Part shown: piece by piece, positions 1 to 8,528 of the stretch | Numbering within the stretch: position 1 is the first letter of the stretch | Layout of the letters: each line of letters opens with the position of its first letter | Assembly (NCBI GenBank): GCA_023394965.1 | Contig: JAEWZX010000018.1 | Span: 1 to 64,000, forward strand | DNA length: 64,000 nucleotides | Direction of reading: 5' to 3' | DNA from: Pseudomonadota bacterium | GTDB lineage: Bacteria; Pseudomonadota; Alphaproteobacteria; Sphingomonadales; Sphingomonadaceae | The notes under the pieces: model-generated | What the model saw: the letters and a program-made list of their open reading frames with translations, nothing else | Told to the model about the DNA's origin: nothing | Databases searched by the model: none | Translations under genes and position numbers: made by a program

Positions 1-123
1 TTCGCCAAGCTCAAATGCTCGCGCCGCCTCGCAACCCGATACGACAAAACCTCAGCAAGCTATCTCGGCTTCATACATATCGCCGCCGCCCGCCTCTGGA
101 CCAATCAGTTTGTCAACAGGGCC
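1..123 (+). mobile_element. IS5-family insertion sequence, right end (partial copy)
   Basis: The first 123 bases match the end of the complete IS copy at 23012-23860, read in the opposite orientation. They finish with the same terminal inverted repeat (CAGTTTGTCAACAGGGCC, 106-123), followed by TA and G as at the other copy. The rest of this IS lies left of the window. The bases after the IS differ from those beside the other copy, so the two are separate insertions or recombined ends. Confidence 0.9.
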
Positions 124-126
124 TAG
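1..126 (+). CDS. IS5-family transposase, C-terminal end (partial)
   Basis: Frame 1 encodes the last 41 residues of the transposase second reading frame, beginning FAKLKCSRRLATRYDKTSA and ending QFVNRA. This is identical to the end of the copy at 23009-23290. The Arg- and Lys-rich stretch with RYDK is the usual C-terminal part of the DDE domain in IS5/IS427-group transposases. The TAG stop (124-126) uses the TA of the insertion target. The 5' part is outside the window. Confidence 0.9.
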   Translation, partial: FAKLKCSRRLATRYDKTSASYLGFIHIAAARLWTNQFVNRA

Positions 127-216
127 AAGGAAGGACGGACGATGCACCGCAAGAAACGCACTTGCGAACGGATCATTGGCGCGCTGACGGGATATAACCT
201 CAGCGTCGAAACTGCA

Positions 217-462
217 TCATGAAACGATATTCTCGATCCATTCGTCGATCTCGGTTTCCAGCCAAACAGTACACCGGGTCCCAAGCGATCGCGATTGGGG
301 AAAGCAACCACGCTTCATCCGTTCGTAAATCGCTGTGCGGCGAAGACCCACCTTTGACATCACCTCGGGCAACCTGAGCAAACGATATCCGCTGCGGGCG
401 GGCTCGAACTGGTCGATGCTGCCCGCTTCGGGGTCAGGGTCGTCATGAGAAGACATGTTCAT
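217..462 (-). CDS. AlpA-family excisionase/transcription regulator
   Basis: This 81-residue protein has a MerR-like winged helix-turn-helix of the AlpA/HTH_17 type, covering LLRLPEVMSKVGLRRTAIYE and then the KRGCFPQSRSLG and WLETEIDEWI segments. Family members regulate excision or integration genes on prophages and integrative elements. The ATG at 462 was chosen because it overlaps the stop of the upstream regulator by 20 bases, suggesting co-transcription; a longer frame reaches back to 549 inside that gene. It probably acts as a regulator of the element, though its target cannot be read from sequence. Confidence 0.75.
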   Translation of the reverse strand: MNMSSHDDPDPEAGSIDQFEPARSGYRLLRLPEVMSKVGLRRTAIYERMKRGCFPQSRSLGTRCTVWLETEIDEWIENIVS

Positions 463-943
463 CCCTGCGATCCAGATCCTCAATGTGATCAGACAGGAGC
501 CGCGCAATACGGTGTGCTGCACCTTTAGCCCAGCGTGGTCGTATGTCATGGATCCGACGTTCAGGCAGATCTTGCAGCGAAGCCGGTAGTTCGGAAAGAA
601 AAGCCTCTATGAATTCCTCCACCGGTTCACCCAGCCACTGGCGCGCCCGCTCGTGTTCCCCCACCAGGCAAAGCGCGAGACAGGCGCGGGTCGCCGAACC
701 GGATGCATCGAGAATCGCAGTGGCCTCGCGCAGCGTTGGCGAGCGCTCACCTGAAAGGATGCGCCGCAAGCCGTCCTTATGGATTGCGCTCCTTGCACCA
801 ATCTCCTTGCGGGTGCGACCGCTCTGACGGACCGCCAATGCAAGGAGCGCGCAAACAGGATCTGGCGAGACTGCAGTATCGGCGAATTCTTCCTGGGTGG
901 CCTGCCGTTCTATGCTTTGTGATCTGGGAATCGAATCGTCCAT
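443..943 (-). CDS. XRE-like helix-turn-helix regulator of the transfer region
   Basis: The 166-residue product carries a Cro/C1-type helix-turn-helix near residues 43-80 (RKEIGARSAIHKDGLRRILS, then GERSPTLREATAILDASG). The acidic C-terminal half is of no family I recognise. It is the first gene of a leftward pair with the AlpA-like gene, is divergent from the tra operon, and has a GAAC-N7-GAAC LexA-type box 44 bases upstream of its start. Its place beside the pilin gene suggests that it regulates transfer, but that is inference. Confidence 0.7.
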   Translation of the reverse strand: MDDSIPRSQSIERQATQEEFADTAVSPDPVCALLALAVRQSGRTRKEIGARSAIHKDGLRRILSGERSPTLREATAILDASGSATRACLALCLVGEHERARQWLGEPVEEFIEAFLSELPASLQDLPERRIHDIRPRWAKGAAHRIARLLSDHIEDLDRRDEHVFS

Positions 944-986
944 TCAACTACGGTAGTGGGAGTGCCCACCTGTAGGAAAACAAGAA

Positions 987-1001
987 GAACATATAAGGAA
1001 C
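987..1001 (-). promoter_or_regulatory. LexA/SOS-type box upstream of the XRE-AlpA pair
   Basis: GAACATATAAGGAAC on the + strand reads GTTCCTTATATGTTC on the gene strand. This exactly fits GTTC-N7-GTTC, the LexA recognition motif known from alphaproteobacteria. It is 44 bases upstream of the ATG at 943. It shares 12 of 15 positions with the box at 20319-20333, beyond the eight that define the motif. Confidence 0.7.
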
Positions 1002-1226
1002 AGATAGGAAGACCTCAGGTCCTGCTTCAGCGTGATTCGCGCAGATTCCGGCAGGCCTCGCGCGAGATCCGGTAACGCTGGCGCGGAATCCAGCAAACCA
1101 GTGCCGGATTTCCGACCATCGCGCTCGAAATCCGTCGCATAGCAGCCAATTAGTCGATTCTTCTTGGCTCTCACGAGCCTGCGGCACTTTTCCGTTTTCC
1201 TACACCCCGCCGATCAATCGAGGAAA

Positions 1227-1241
1227 GAACATACAGCGAAC
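1227..1241 (-). promoter_or_regulatory. LexA/SOS-type box upstream of traA
   Basis: GAACATACAGCGAAC is GTTCGCTGTATGTTC on the other strand, a perfect GTTC-N7-GTTC motif. It ends 35 bases before the pilin ATG at 1277, where a bound repressor would block the promoter or early transcription of the tra operon. All three boxes in the window also share TAT before the second GTTC. Confidence 0.7.
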
Positions 1242-1276
1242 ACATCGCTGGCCAATGTTCGAAACGGAGTTCCTCG

Positions 1277-1603
1277 ATGATCAAGACCCTCGCCCTCCCC
1301 GTCGCTTCCAAGCGCGGCATCCGTGCCCGCGATTACCTGCTCCCTGCTGCTATCGCGCTGGCTTGTGCTGGCGCCGCCTACGCCGGTGCCGACACCACCT
1401 TCGATCCGGCGCTGCAGAAGTTCACCGACTTCCTCGAAGGTTCGGGCGGCAAGATCATCACCGTGCTCAGCCTCGCCGGCGGCCTCATCGCCCTTGCCTC
1501 CGGGCGCTTCGCGCTCGGCCAGGTCGCAGTGCCCGTGGGCGTCGGGATCGGCGTCGGCACCGGCGTGCCGATCGTCACTTCGGTCGTGACCGCGGTCATC
1601 TGA
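1277..1603 (+). CDS. traA: F-type conjugative pilin, TraA-like propilin
   Basis: This 108-residue propilin is the first gene of the transfer operon. A basic, Arg-rich leader of about 36 residues ends AYA, a signal-peptidase-like site, leaving a mature pilin of about 72 residues, close to the ~70 of F pilin. The mature part has a short acidic N-terminus (GADTTFDPALQKFTDF), then two hydrophobic segments (IITVLSLAGGLIALAS and VPVGVGIGVGTGVPIVTSVV) separated by GRFALG. This hairpin layout is that of TraA/VirB2 pilins, which sit in the inner membrane before assembly. TraL follows after 25 bases. Confidence 0.85.
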   Translation: MIKTLALPVASKRGIRARDYLLPAAIALACAGAAYAGADTTFDPALQKFTDFLEGSGGKIITVLSLAGGLIALASGRFALGQVAVPVGVGIGVGTGVPIVTSVVTAVI

Positions 1604-1628
1604 TCCGCGGCAACGAAGGGAGGGCGGC

Positions 1629-1916
1629 ATGGCCGACAGGTACCTCGTTCCACGGCGGCTCGACGACCCGGAACTGATCGGTTTCTGGACCATCGACGAG
1701 TTTGCGGGACTTCTCGTCCCGTTCGCCTGGGGCATCCTTGCGCAGCACATCATCATCGGCACAGCCCTTTCCGGGTTCGCCTGGTTCGCTCTTCGGAAGG
1801 CGAAATCATCGGGCGCAGGGTCGAAACTGGTCCATGCTGCCTACTGGTACCTGCCCGGAAGCTTCCTGGGACTGAAAGCCACGCCGCCCTCCCACTGCCG
1901 CCTGCTTGCCGGCTGA
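1629..1916 (+). CDS. traL: Conjugative pilus assembly protein TraL
   Basis: The 95-residue protein starts with the typical TraL pattern of a short charged region (YLVPRRLDDPELIGFWTIDE). It then has one or two inner-membrane segments (LLVPFAWGILAQHIIIGTAL and FAWFAL) and a C-terminal LPGSFLGLKATPPSHCR segment. TraL is the VirB3-like inner-membrane component needed for F pilus assembly. Its position directly after the pilin and before traE is the standard F order. GGGAGG lies just before the ATG. Confidence 0.85.
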   Translation: MADRYLVPRRLDDPELIGFWTIDEFAGLLVPFAWGILAQHIIIGTALSGFAWFALRKAKSSGAGSKLVHAAYWYLPGSFLGLKATPPSHCRLLAG

Positions 1917-1927
1917 GGGAGGCCATC

Positions 1928-2503
1928 ATGAGAGACGAATTTGCCTACGAGGAAGCGCAGCGCCATCTCCGGCAACGCAACCGCTTCGCCGCGCTTTCGG
2001 CCGTGCTCGGGCTCACCAGCCTGCTCGCAGTGGGTGCAGCAGCGACCCGCGAGGAATCCCTCGTGCTGGTGCCGATCACGTCCGAGCGGCTCGCGCTCAC
2101 CAGCGGCGGGGTCGAAGCGCACTATCTCGAGCTCATCACCCGCGACACCGCGCTGATGCTCCTCAACCGCTCGCCCGAGAGCCTCGACTACTGGATGGAA
2201 CAGATCCTGAAAGTAGCCGATCCGGCCGCACACGGGCGGCTCAAGGCGCAGCTCGTCGCAATCGTCGAGGAGCAACGAGGCTCGGACGTCGCGCAGGCCT
2301 TTGTGATTTCGAAGATGATGGTCGACCCCAAGAGCCTCACTTCGACCGCCACCGGCACGCTCAAGACCTTCGTCGGCGCGCAGGTGATCGCGAGCCAGCA
2401 GCGCAGCTTCGAATTCACCTGGAGGCGCCGCGGCCTGAGCCTCGCGCTCGCCGGGTTCCGCCAGCTTCCCGATCCAACCCAAGCACAGGACCAGGACCAA
2501 TGA
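1928..2503 (+). CDS. traE: Type IV secretion protein TraE (VirB8-like)
   Basis: This 191-residue TraE has a cytoplasmic N-terminus of about 22 residues, one membrane helix (ALSAVLGLTSLLAVGAAAT) and a periplasmic domain. TraE is the VirB8-like scaffold of the F inner-membrane complex. GGGAGG lies upstream of the ATG. Its stop overlaps the traK start in ATGA (2500-2503), so the two are probably translationally coupled. Confidence 0.85.
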   Translation: MRDEFAYEEAQRHLRQRNRFAALSAVLGLTSLLAVGAAATREESLVLVPITSERLALTSGGVEAHYLELITRDTALMLLNRSPESLDYWMEQILKVADPAAHGRLKAQLVAIVEEQRGSDVAQAFVISKMMVDPKSLTSTATGTLKTFVGAQVIASQQRSFEFTWRRRGLSLALAGFRQLPDPTQAQDQDQ

Positions 2504-3255
2504 CGCCCCTTTCCCGGCCATTCCCCGTGGCGCTCACGGCGGTCGCGCTCGCGATCGCATCGGCGGCCTACGCGGCCCCGGCGCGCGCCGACCAGTTCGT
2601 CGAGGCCGCCGACGGTTCGACCATCGACTGCGTGCTCGCGCGCGGCGCGCTGACCCGCATCGCGCTTATCGAGGACGGCTTTGCCAATGTCTCGAAGATG
2701 GCGAGGGGCTATCCCTACAACGATTTCGAGGTGACCCACGAGCCGGTGCGCGGCGACATCTATGTCTCGTTCCCGCTGCAATATGCGAGCGCCAAAGTCA
2801 GCTTCTTTGCCACCAGCAGTGCGGGCCATGTCTACAAGTTTGCCTGCAAGGTGGAAGGCGAGGAGGCGAGCCAGCTGTTCGTCACCAACCCGGCGCTCGC
2901 CAAATCCGAAGCCGTCGAATGGGCAGCCGCCAGGGGCGGACCCGACGATGCCGCGATCGCGCTAGTCGCGGCGATGGCGAGCGATGCGGTCCTTCCCGGC
3001 TACCGCGCGCGCGCCGAACTTTCGCGTCCGCGCCGGACCGGCGATCTCGAAGTCCAGCAAGTCGCCCAGTACGAGGGCGCCGAGCTGACCGGGCAGGCCT
3101 TCGTTCTCAGGAACCTTGGCACAGACCCGATCGACCTTGGCGGCGAACGCGATGCGCCCGCGGGCGCGCGCGCCTTTGCCTACGCCATCGAGACCCTCGC
3201 CCCTGGGGAAGCCACCAGCGCCTTCCTCGTCTTCGCCAAGGGAGGGCCCCGATAA
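2500..3255 (+). CDS. traK: Type IV secretion outer-membrane-complex protein TraK
   Basis: The 251-residue product has an N-terminal signal peptide (hydrophobic AVALAIASAAYAAPARA, residues about 13-29), so it is periplasmic. The body fits TraK, the VirB9-like/secretin-like part of the F-type core complex with TraB and TraV. The ATG was chosen because it overlaps the traE stop in ATGA and is followed at once by a signal peptide; a longer frame open upstream lies within traE and has no signal. The stop TAA shares its last base with the traB ATG. Confidence 0.85.
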   Translation: MTPLSRPFPVALTAVALAIASAAYAAPARADQFVEAADGSTIDCVLARGALTRIALIEDGFANVSKMARGYPYNDFEVTHEPVRGDIYVSFPLQYASAKVSFFATSSAGHVYKFACKVEGEEASQLFVTNPALAKSEAVEWAAARGGPDDAAIALVAAMASDAVLPGYRARAELSRPRRTGDLEVQQVAQYEGAELTGQAFVLRNLGTDPIDLGGERDAPAGARAFAYAIETLAPGEATSAFLVFAKGGPR

Positions 3256-4550
3256 TGGCCGACCAGGATCCAGCCCCTACTGAGCAACCCGCTCAGGACA
3301 GCAGCCGGGGCGAAGCGCGGCGCAATCTCAACCAGACGATCGCCCAGCGCCAGAAGCTGCTCCTCGCCGGGATCGGCGGGATCGTACTCATCGGCGGCAC
3401 CATGTTCATCTTCTCGGGTGAAGACGACCCGGCCTCAGATGGCAACGGGCCGATCGAGATCGACACCGGTGGCCTCGTCAATCGCAACCTTTCGAACCGC
3501 GAGTTCGTGGCGACCTACGGCAACCGGCTCGATGCGCAGGGCCGAGCGATCAAGGACCTGCAAGAAAGCCAGCTGCCCAAGGCCGCGATCGAACAGGAGC
3601 TCGAGATGCTGCGCGGCGAGAACGCGCGCATGCTGACCGATGGCCAGGCGGCGATCGATGCGATCTCGGCCGAGAACGCCGCGCTGCGCAGCGAACTCGA
3701 CACCGTGCGCAGCGCACCGCCGCCGGTCGCATCGGTGCCAACGCGAGTTGCAGCTGTTCCAGGAGGACCGGTTACACCGCTGGATGGTCCGTCCGGACAA
3801 GCAAACGAACCCAAGGCGAGCCTGCTGAGCTTTACCAGCGATCCCGCCAAACCCGGCAAGCCCAAGACCGGCGAAAGCACGCCGCCGCTGCTGCTCGAAG
3901 CGAGCCGCGATTACCTGCCGCCCAACAGCTATGCACCGGCGACGGTCATCGTCGGAGTCGATGCCTCGACCGGGGTCGTCAGCCAAAGCGATCCGCTCCC
4001 CGTCGTGCTGCGGATCACTGGTCCGGCCCGCTCGGTGATGCGCGGCGGCCAGCTGCTCACGACCGACATCACCGGCTGCCTCGTCAACGGCGCGGCGCGC
4101 GGCGACCTCTCGGCCGAGAAGGTCTACGTCAAGCTGGTGCGCATGACCTGCGCCCAGCCCGGCGGGCGCTACGCGGTCAGCGAGGTCAAGGGGTTCATCG
4201 CCTTTGCCGGCAAGTCGGGGGTGCGCGGCCGGATCGTCAGCCGCGAAGGCAGCCTCGTCAGCCAGGCACTGCTCGCCGGGATCGTCGGCGGGTTCGGGCG
4301 CGGCTTCTCGGCCAACGCCAATGGTATCTTCACCGGGCAGGTCGGCAGCGACGGCAAGCGTGAAGCGCTTTCGCCGACCGACATTCTCGCCGGCGGATTC
4401 GGCCAGGGCGCGGGCGAAGCCGCCGACACCGTCAGCAAATACCTCATCGAACGCGCAGAACAGTACCAACCCGTCGTCGAGATGCCGACCGGCATCGCAG
4501 TCGAGATCGTCTTTCTCGACGGCGTCCATGTCAGGAGCACACCCCAATGA
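3255..4550 (+). CDS. traB: Type IV secretion core protein TraB (VirB10-like)
   Basis: TraB (431 residues) spans the envelope. It has a cytoplasmic N-terminus, one membrane helix near residues 35-55 (LLLAGIGGIVLIGGTMFIFS) and a coiled-coil stretch around 110-150 rich in Leu and Glu. A Pro-rich linker follows, then the TrbI/VirB10-like beta-barrel domain from about 225 on. It links the inner-membrane ATPase complex to TraK and TraV. The start overlaps the traK stop (TAATG), and the stop overlaps the next start in ATGA. Confidence 0.88.
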   Translation: MADQDPAPTEQPAQDSSRGEARRNLNQTIAQRQKLLLAGIGGIVLIGGTMFIFSGEDDPASDGNGPIEIDTGGLVNRNLSNREFVATYGNRLDAQGRAIKDLQESQLPKAAIEQELEMLRGENARMLTDGQAAIDAISAENAALRSELDTVRSAPPPVASVPTRVAAVPGGPVTPLDGPSGQANEPKASLLSFTSDPAKPGKPKTGESTPPLLLEASRDYLPPNSYAPATVIVGVDASTGVVSQSDPLPVVLRITGPARSVMRGGQLLTTDITGCLVNGAARGDLSAEKVYVKLVRMTCAQPGGRYAVSEVKGFIAFAGKSGVRGRIVSREGSLVSQALLAGIVGGFGRGFSANANGIFTGQVGSDGKREALSPTDILAGGFGQGAGEAADTVSKYLIERAEQYQPVVEMPTGIAVEIVFLDGVHVRSTPQ

Positions 4551-5416
4551 ACTACGCCAACCACCGGCCGGGCCTCAAAGCCCGCGCCGCCCATGTCTCG
4601 CTCGCGCTCGCCAGCGCAGCCGCCGTCCTTACTGCGGGCGTGTCGGTCGTTACCGCCATGCCCGCACAGGCAGCGATCGCTCGTGACGTTGCCCAGGCGC
4701 TCAAGCTGCGCCTGCCCAAGACGCCCATCGATGCGCTCGACTGCGAGACCTTTGCGCCCTGGTGCGAGGTCGTCTCGGGCGACACGCTGTTCTATATCGA
4801 CGAGGCGGCGCGCTATCTTTTCGTCGGGCGGCTCTACGACATGGAAGAGCGCCGCGACGTCACCGCGACGCGGCTGCTCGAACTCAACGCCGACCTGCTC
4901 GCTGCCGGCGCCGCGAGGGCCGCAGGCCACGACGAAGCCGCCGGACAGCCAACCACCGCGTCGAAAGCCGCCACAGCAAAGGTCGATCTGTCGACGCTAC
5001 CCGCCGAAGGGGCGATCCGCTGGGGCAATCCCAAGGGTCCCCGGCTGGTGGTCTTCTCCGATTTCCAGTGCGGCTATTGCAAGCGGCTGACCGGCGAACT
5101 CATCAAGGCCGGGGTCGGCGTCGAGGAACGTCCGATCTCGATCTTCGGCGCGGCAAGCCGCCGGCTTTCCGAGAGCGTGATCTGTGCCAAGGATCCGGTA
5201 GCGGCGCTCCACGCGGCCTACGAAGGCAAACCAGTCGTCCCGGGCAAGTCCTGCACCAGGGCCACGGCGCTCGACGCCAACGAGGACTTCGCAAAGGCCA
5301 ATGGTTTTGCCGGAACCCCGGTGATCGTCAGGGCCAGCGATGGCGCTGTCCTGCATGGCTACCGCGACGCGCCGACACTGCGCGCCTTTGCCGCCAAGGC
5401 GGGAGGTGTCCGGTGA
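4547..5416 (+). CDS. DsbC-like periplasmic disulfide isomerase in the tra operon
   Basis: The 289-residue protein has a long N-terminal signal (hydrophobic LALASAAAVLTAGVSVVTAM, ending AQA). After an N-terminal domain and a low-complexity Ala-rich linker comes a thioredoxin-fold domain with the active site C175-G-Y-C178 (FSDFQCGYCKRLT) and a cis-Pro loop near GFAGTPVIV. This matches DsbC/DsbG-type isomerases often encoded in F-type clusters. Cysteine-rich partners TraU, TraN and TrbC encoded downstream are likely substrates. It overlaps traB (ATGA) and traV (GTGA). Confidence 0.85.
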   Translation: MNYANHRPGLKARAAHVSLALASAAAVLTAGVSVVTAMPAQAAIARDVAQALKLRLPKTPIDALDCETFAPWCEVVSGDTLFYIDEAARYLFVGRLYDMEERRDVTATRLLELNADLLAAGAARAAGHDEAAGQPTTASKAATAKVDLSTLPAEGAIRWGNPKGPRLVVFSDFQCGYCKRLTGELIKAGVGVEERPISIFGAASRRLSESVICAKDPVAALHAAYEGKPVVPGKSCTRATALDANEDFAKANGFAGTPVIVRASDGAVLHGYRDAPTLRAFAAKAGGVR

Positions 5417-5982
5417 CCGCGCGCCTCGCTTCGCTCTCCTCGCTGGCCCTCGCCTTCATCGCGACCGGCTGCACTACTTTGGGCGGCAACGTCCAAGGCG
5501 ACTTCGCCTGCCGCGCCCCCGATGGCAGCTGTGCGCCGACCTCGCTGATCGACGAACAGGCGACCAAGGTTTCGACTGCGGATGGAGCGGGCGCGCTCGC
5601 CCCGGTCGTGCACGCTCCTGCCAATACCAGCGGGCGCAGCCTGCGGGTCGTGCTCGCCGGATATCGCGACGCGCAGGGTCGGGAGCACGAGCCGCGGGTC
5701 GTCCATGTCCCTCTGCCCGAGAGCCCTGCCAATGGGTTTCGCAGCCCGCTGAGCACGGGCAAAGTGCTGCGCGCGCTCGGCCGCGCGGTTCAGCACGGCG
5801 AGGGCGTAACCGCCCCCACTGAATTCGCATACCCCCTGCAGCTTCCGGATCAACTGGTGACCCCCTCCCAGACGGATCCGGAGCTGCCCGGCGCAGAGGC
5901 GCCGGTCACCGGGGCACCCGGCCGTCCCCCCTCCCCCGGCCGGGTGCCCCACCCTGACACAGCAGAAGGAGACGGGCTGTGA
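5413..5982 (+). CDS. traV: Type IV secretion outer-membrane lipoprotein TraV
   Basis: This 189-residue protein starts at GTG, which overlaps the stop of the dsbC-like gene in GTGA. A lipoprotein signal ends in FIATGC, making Cys20 the lipidation site. Two more cysteines follow (DFACRAPDGSCAPTS), the conserved TraV pattern. The C-terminus is Pro-rich and poorly conserved. TraV is the VirB7-like anchor of TraK and TraB in the outer membrane. The stop overlaps the traC GTG start. Confidence 0.8.
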   Translation: MTARLASLSSLALAFIATGCTTLGGNVQGDFACRAPDGSCAPTSLIDEQATKVSTADGAGALAPVVHAPANTSGRSLRVVLAGYRDAQGREHEPRVVHVPLPESPANGFRSPLSTGKVLRALGRAVQHGEGVTAPTEFAYPLQLPDQLVTPSQTDPELPGAEAPVTGAPGRPPSPGRVPHPDTAEGDGL

Positions 5983-8528
5983 ACCTCTCGCTTGCCAATG
6001 CGCGCGATGCGCTCCTCTCAGGCCTGTTCGGCGATGCCCGCAGGGCCGACCGTGGGCGGCCGAGCTTCGCGCTCGACATGCTGTCCGACTGGCTGCCCTA
6101 TCGGGTCTACGACGAAAGCGCGAAGCTCTATCGCAACGCACATTCGAAGGGCTTCGTCCTCGAAGTGACCCCGCTGATCGGTGCGGACGAACGCACCGGC
6201 GAGATCCTCGGCCAGTTCTTTTCCGAGAGCCTGCCGCAAGGGGCCTGCCTCCAGGTGCTCAACTTCGCGAGCCCGAGGATCGGCAGCATCGTCGGCCCAT
6301 GGTTTGCACCGCGCTACGAGCAGGGCGGGATCTACGAGGCGATCGCGCGGGCGCGCACCCAGAGGCTCTACGACCTCGTCTGGCAGTCGGGAACGGCGCA
6401 TGCGCCGTTCCACGCCCGCCATGTCCGGCTCGTGCTCTCACTGGGCGTGCCTGTCCCCGGCAGCACCAGCGACCGCGAGCTCGCCGAATGCCGCGACGGC
6501 CTTGTCGGCATGCTCGCTTCGCTGGGGCTCGAAGCTGCGCCGCTCATGCCCGCAGGCCTGCTCGCGCTGGTCGACGAACTGACCTCGCCGACCACTGCGC
6601 GCGAGCCCGATGCGATCCACTGGAACCGCGAGGACACGCTCGATGCCCAGGCCATCCGCCGTGACATCGAACTCGAGGTCGAGGACGACCGGCTGATCCT
6701 CAGGACCGAGCGCTTCCGCGAGACCGGACGCAGTCGTGACGGTGTGCCGCAGGTCGGCGCATGCTATCCCGACCGCTTCGACATCCGCCACTACGGGGTG
6801 CGCTCGGCACCCGAACGCTGGGCACCGTGGGAATGTGCGCGGCTGATCGGCGACATGTTCACCGACAAGCTGCGTTTTCCCTGCCCGGCGGCGACCATGC
6901 TCTGCCTCCACTATCCCGACCAGGAAGCCGCCGCCGCGCGCGCAGGCTACAAGTTCATGCGCACCACCAGCCTCTCGGAAACGAAGAGTGCGCGCTTCCT
7001 GCCAAGGCTCGCCGAGCAGTCGACCGAGTGGAAGCATGTCCAGGCCGAGCTCCAGGCGGGAAAGAAGCTGGTCAAGCTGTTCTACGGCGTCACCACCATC
7101 TCGCCGCTCGGCGAGGGCGACGCGCACGAGCGCACGGTCAAGGCGATCTACAAGGCTGCCGGCTGGGATCTTGCCGACGAGCGCTTCCTCCAGTTGCAGG
7201 GCCTTGTCGCGGCATTCCCGCTCAGCCTCGTCGACGGGCTCGTCCACGACATGGCGCGCCTCAAGCGCTTCCGCACCATGCTCTCGACCACCGCGGCGAA
7301 CATCGCTCCCCTGCAGGGCGAGTATCTCGGCGGCCCGATCCCGCACCTGCTGCTCCTGGGCCGGCGCGGCCAGCCCTTCTTCTGGTCGCCGTTCGAGAAC
7401 TCGGCCGGCAACCACAATATCGCGATCTGCGGCAAGTCCGGCTCGGGCAAGTCGGTGCTGCTGCAGGAGCTTTGCGCCGCCTTGCGCGGCGCGGGCGCCA
7501 AGGTCGTGGTGATCGACGACGGGCGCAGCTTCGAGCACTCGGTCAAGCTGCAGGGCGGCCGCTTTGTCGAGTTCACGCTTGCCTCGGGTTTCTCGCTCAA
7601 TCCGTTCTCGCTGGTCGACGATGCCCGCGCCGACGGAGACGAGGATTACCGGCTCGACTGTTTCGCGATGATCAAGGCGATCGTCGGCCAGATGGCGCGG
7701 CCGAGCGCGGCACCGTCGGACACCGAGCGCGGGCTGATCGACCGCGCGGTGACGCAGGTCTGGGAAGCGCTGGGGAGCGGCGGAGCGATCGACGACGTCG
7801 CCCATGCGCTTCACACCAGCGAGAACGAGGCAGGCAAGGACCTTGCCACCGCGATCGCACCGTTCTGCCGCGGCGGCAGCTACGCCGGGTTCTTCTCCGG
7901 AAGGGCGAGTTTCGCGCTCGAGGACGACTTCACCGTGTTCGAGATGAGCGACCTTGCCTCGCGCGAGGAACTGAGGAGCGTGGTTCTCTCGGCGATCATG
8001 TTCATGACCGGCCAGGCGATGACGCGCAGTTCGCGGGCGACGAAGAAGCTGCTGCTGATCGACGAAGCCTGGGCGATGCTCAAGGGCGGTTCGATGGGCG
8101 AGTTCGTCGAGACCTACGCCCGCACCGCGCGCAAGTATGGCGGCGCGCTCGCCACCGCCACCCAGTCCTTGAACGACTATTACAAGTCCGACGGCGCGCG
8201 CGCTGCGCTCGAGAACAGCGACTGGATGTTGGTGCTCCAGCAGAAACCCGAGACGATCGCCGATTTCCGCAAGGAAGCGCGGCTCGACATGGACGACCGC
8301 ACCGAGACGCTAATCCGCAGCCTCAAGCGCTCGGGCACCGAATACAGCGAGATCTATCTGAAAGGCCCCGAGACCGAAGCGGTCGGCCGCCTGGTGCTCG
8401 ACGCGCTTTCGGCGACGGTCTTCTCGTCCGATCCCGACACCTATGCCGCGATCCACCGCCATGTCGAAACCGGCATGCCGCTGGAACGCGCGGTCGCGCT
8501 CGTCGCCGGCGTGGAAGGAGACGCATGA
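5979..8528 (+). CDS. traC: Type IV secretion ATPase TraC (VirB4-like)
   Basis: TraC (849 residues) is the cytoplasmic VirB4-type ATPase that powers pilus assembly. The N-terminal TraC domain is followed by a P-loop ATPase domain with Walker A GKSGSGKS at about 485-492 and Walker B LLLIDEAW at about 692-699. The length is close to that of F TraC (875). The start is GTG in a GTGA overlap with traV, and the stop overlaps the next start in ATGA. Confidence 0.92.
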   Translation: MNLSLANARDALLSGLFGDARRADRGRPSFALDMLSDWLPYRVYDESAKLYRNAHSKGFVLEVTPLIGADERTGEILGQFFSESLPQGACLQVLNFASPRIGSIVGPWFAPRYEQGGIYEAIARARTQRLYDLVWQSGTAHAPFHARHVRLVLSLGVPVPGSTSDRELAECRDGLVGMLASLGLEAAPLMPAGLLALVDELTSPTTAREPDAIHWNREDTLDAQAIRRDIELEVEDDRLILRTERFRETGRSRDGVPQVGACYPDRFDIRHYGVRSAPERWAPWECARLIGDMFTDKLRFPCPAATMLCLHYPDQEAAAARAGYKFMRTTSLSETKSARFLPRLAEQSTEWKHVQAELQAGKKLVKLFYGVTTISPLGEGDAHERTVKAIYKAAGWDLADERFLQLQGLVAAFPLSLVDGLVHDMARLKRFRTMLSTTAANIAPLQGEYLGGPIPHLLLLGRRGQPFFWSPFENSAGNHNIAICGKSGSGKSVLLQELCAALRGAGAKVVVIDDGRSFEHSVKLQGGRFVEFTLASGFSLNPFSLVDDARADGDEDYRLDCFAMIKAIVGQMARPSAAPSDTERGLIDRAVTQVWEALGSGGAIDDVAHALHTSENEAGKDLATAIAPFCRGGSYAGFFSGRASFALEDDFTVFEMSDLASREELRSVVLSAIMFMTGQAMTRSSRATKKLLLIDEAWAMLKGGSMGEFVETYARTARKYGGALATATQSLNDYYKSDGARAALENSDWMLVLQQKPETIADFRKEARLDMDDRTETLIRSLKRSGTEYSEIYLKGPETEAVGRLVLDALSATVFSSDPDTYAAIHRHVETGMPLERAVALVAGVEGDA

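Larger units (their letters stand above)
944..1276. other. Divergent regulatory region between the XRE gene and the tra operon
   Basis: These 333 bases hold no convincing gene. They contain two perfect GAAC-N7-GAAC boxes (987-1001 and 1227-1241). A 10-base element GTAGGAAAAC (972-981) is repeated inverted as GTTTTCCTAC (1194-1203), and a further TAGGAA lies at 1005-1010. The same half-sites and box occur in front of the S24 repressor gene near 20.3 kb. GGAG at 1265-1268 can serve as ribosome binding site for the pilin gene. Two short leftward open frames across 944-1187 have unlikely composition. Confidence 0.6.

Noticed and set aside
944..1187. Two leftward frames of 76 and 79 codons in the tra regulatory region
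   Set aside because: No ribosome binding sites, odd composition, and they cover the LexA-type boxes; treated as non-coding.
4762..5412. Open frame upstream of traV and similar frames within traC (6761-8524)
   Set aside because: They lie out of frame within the dsbC-like and traC genes; only their final parts are the real traV and the small membrane protein.
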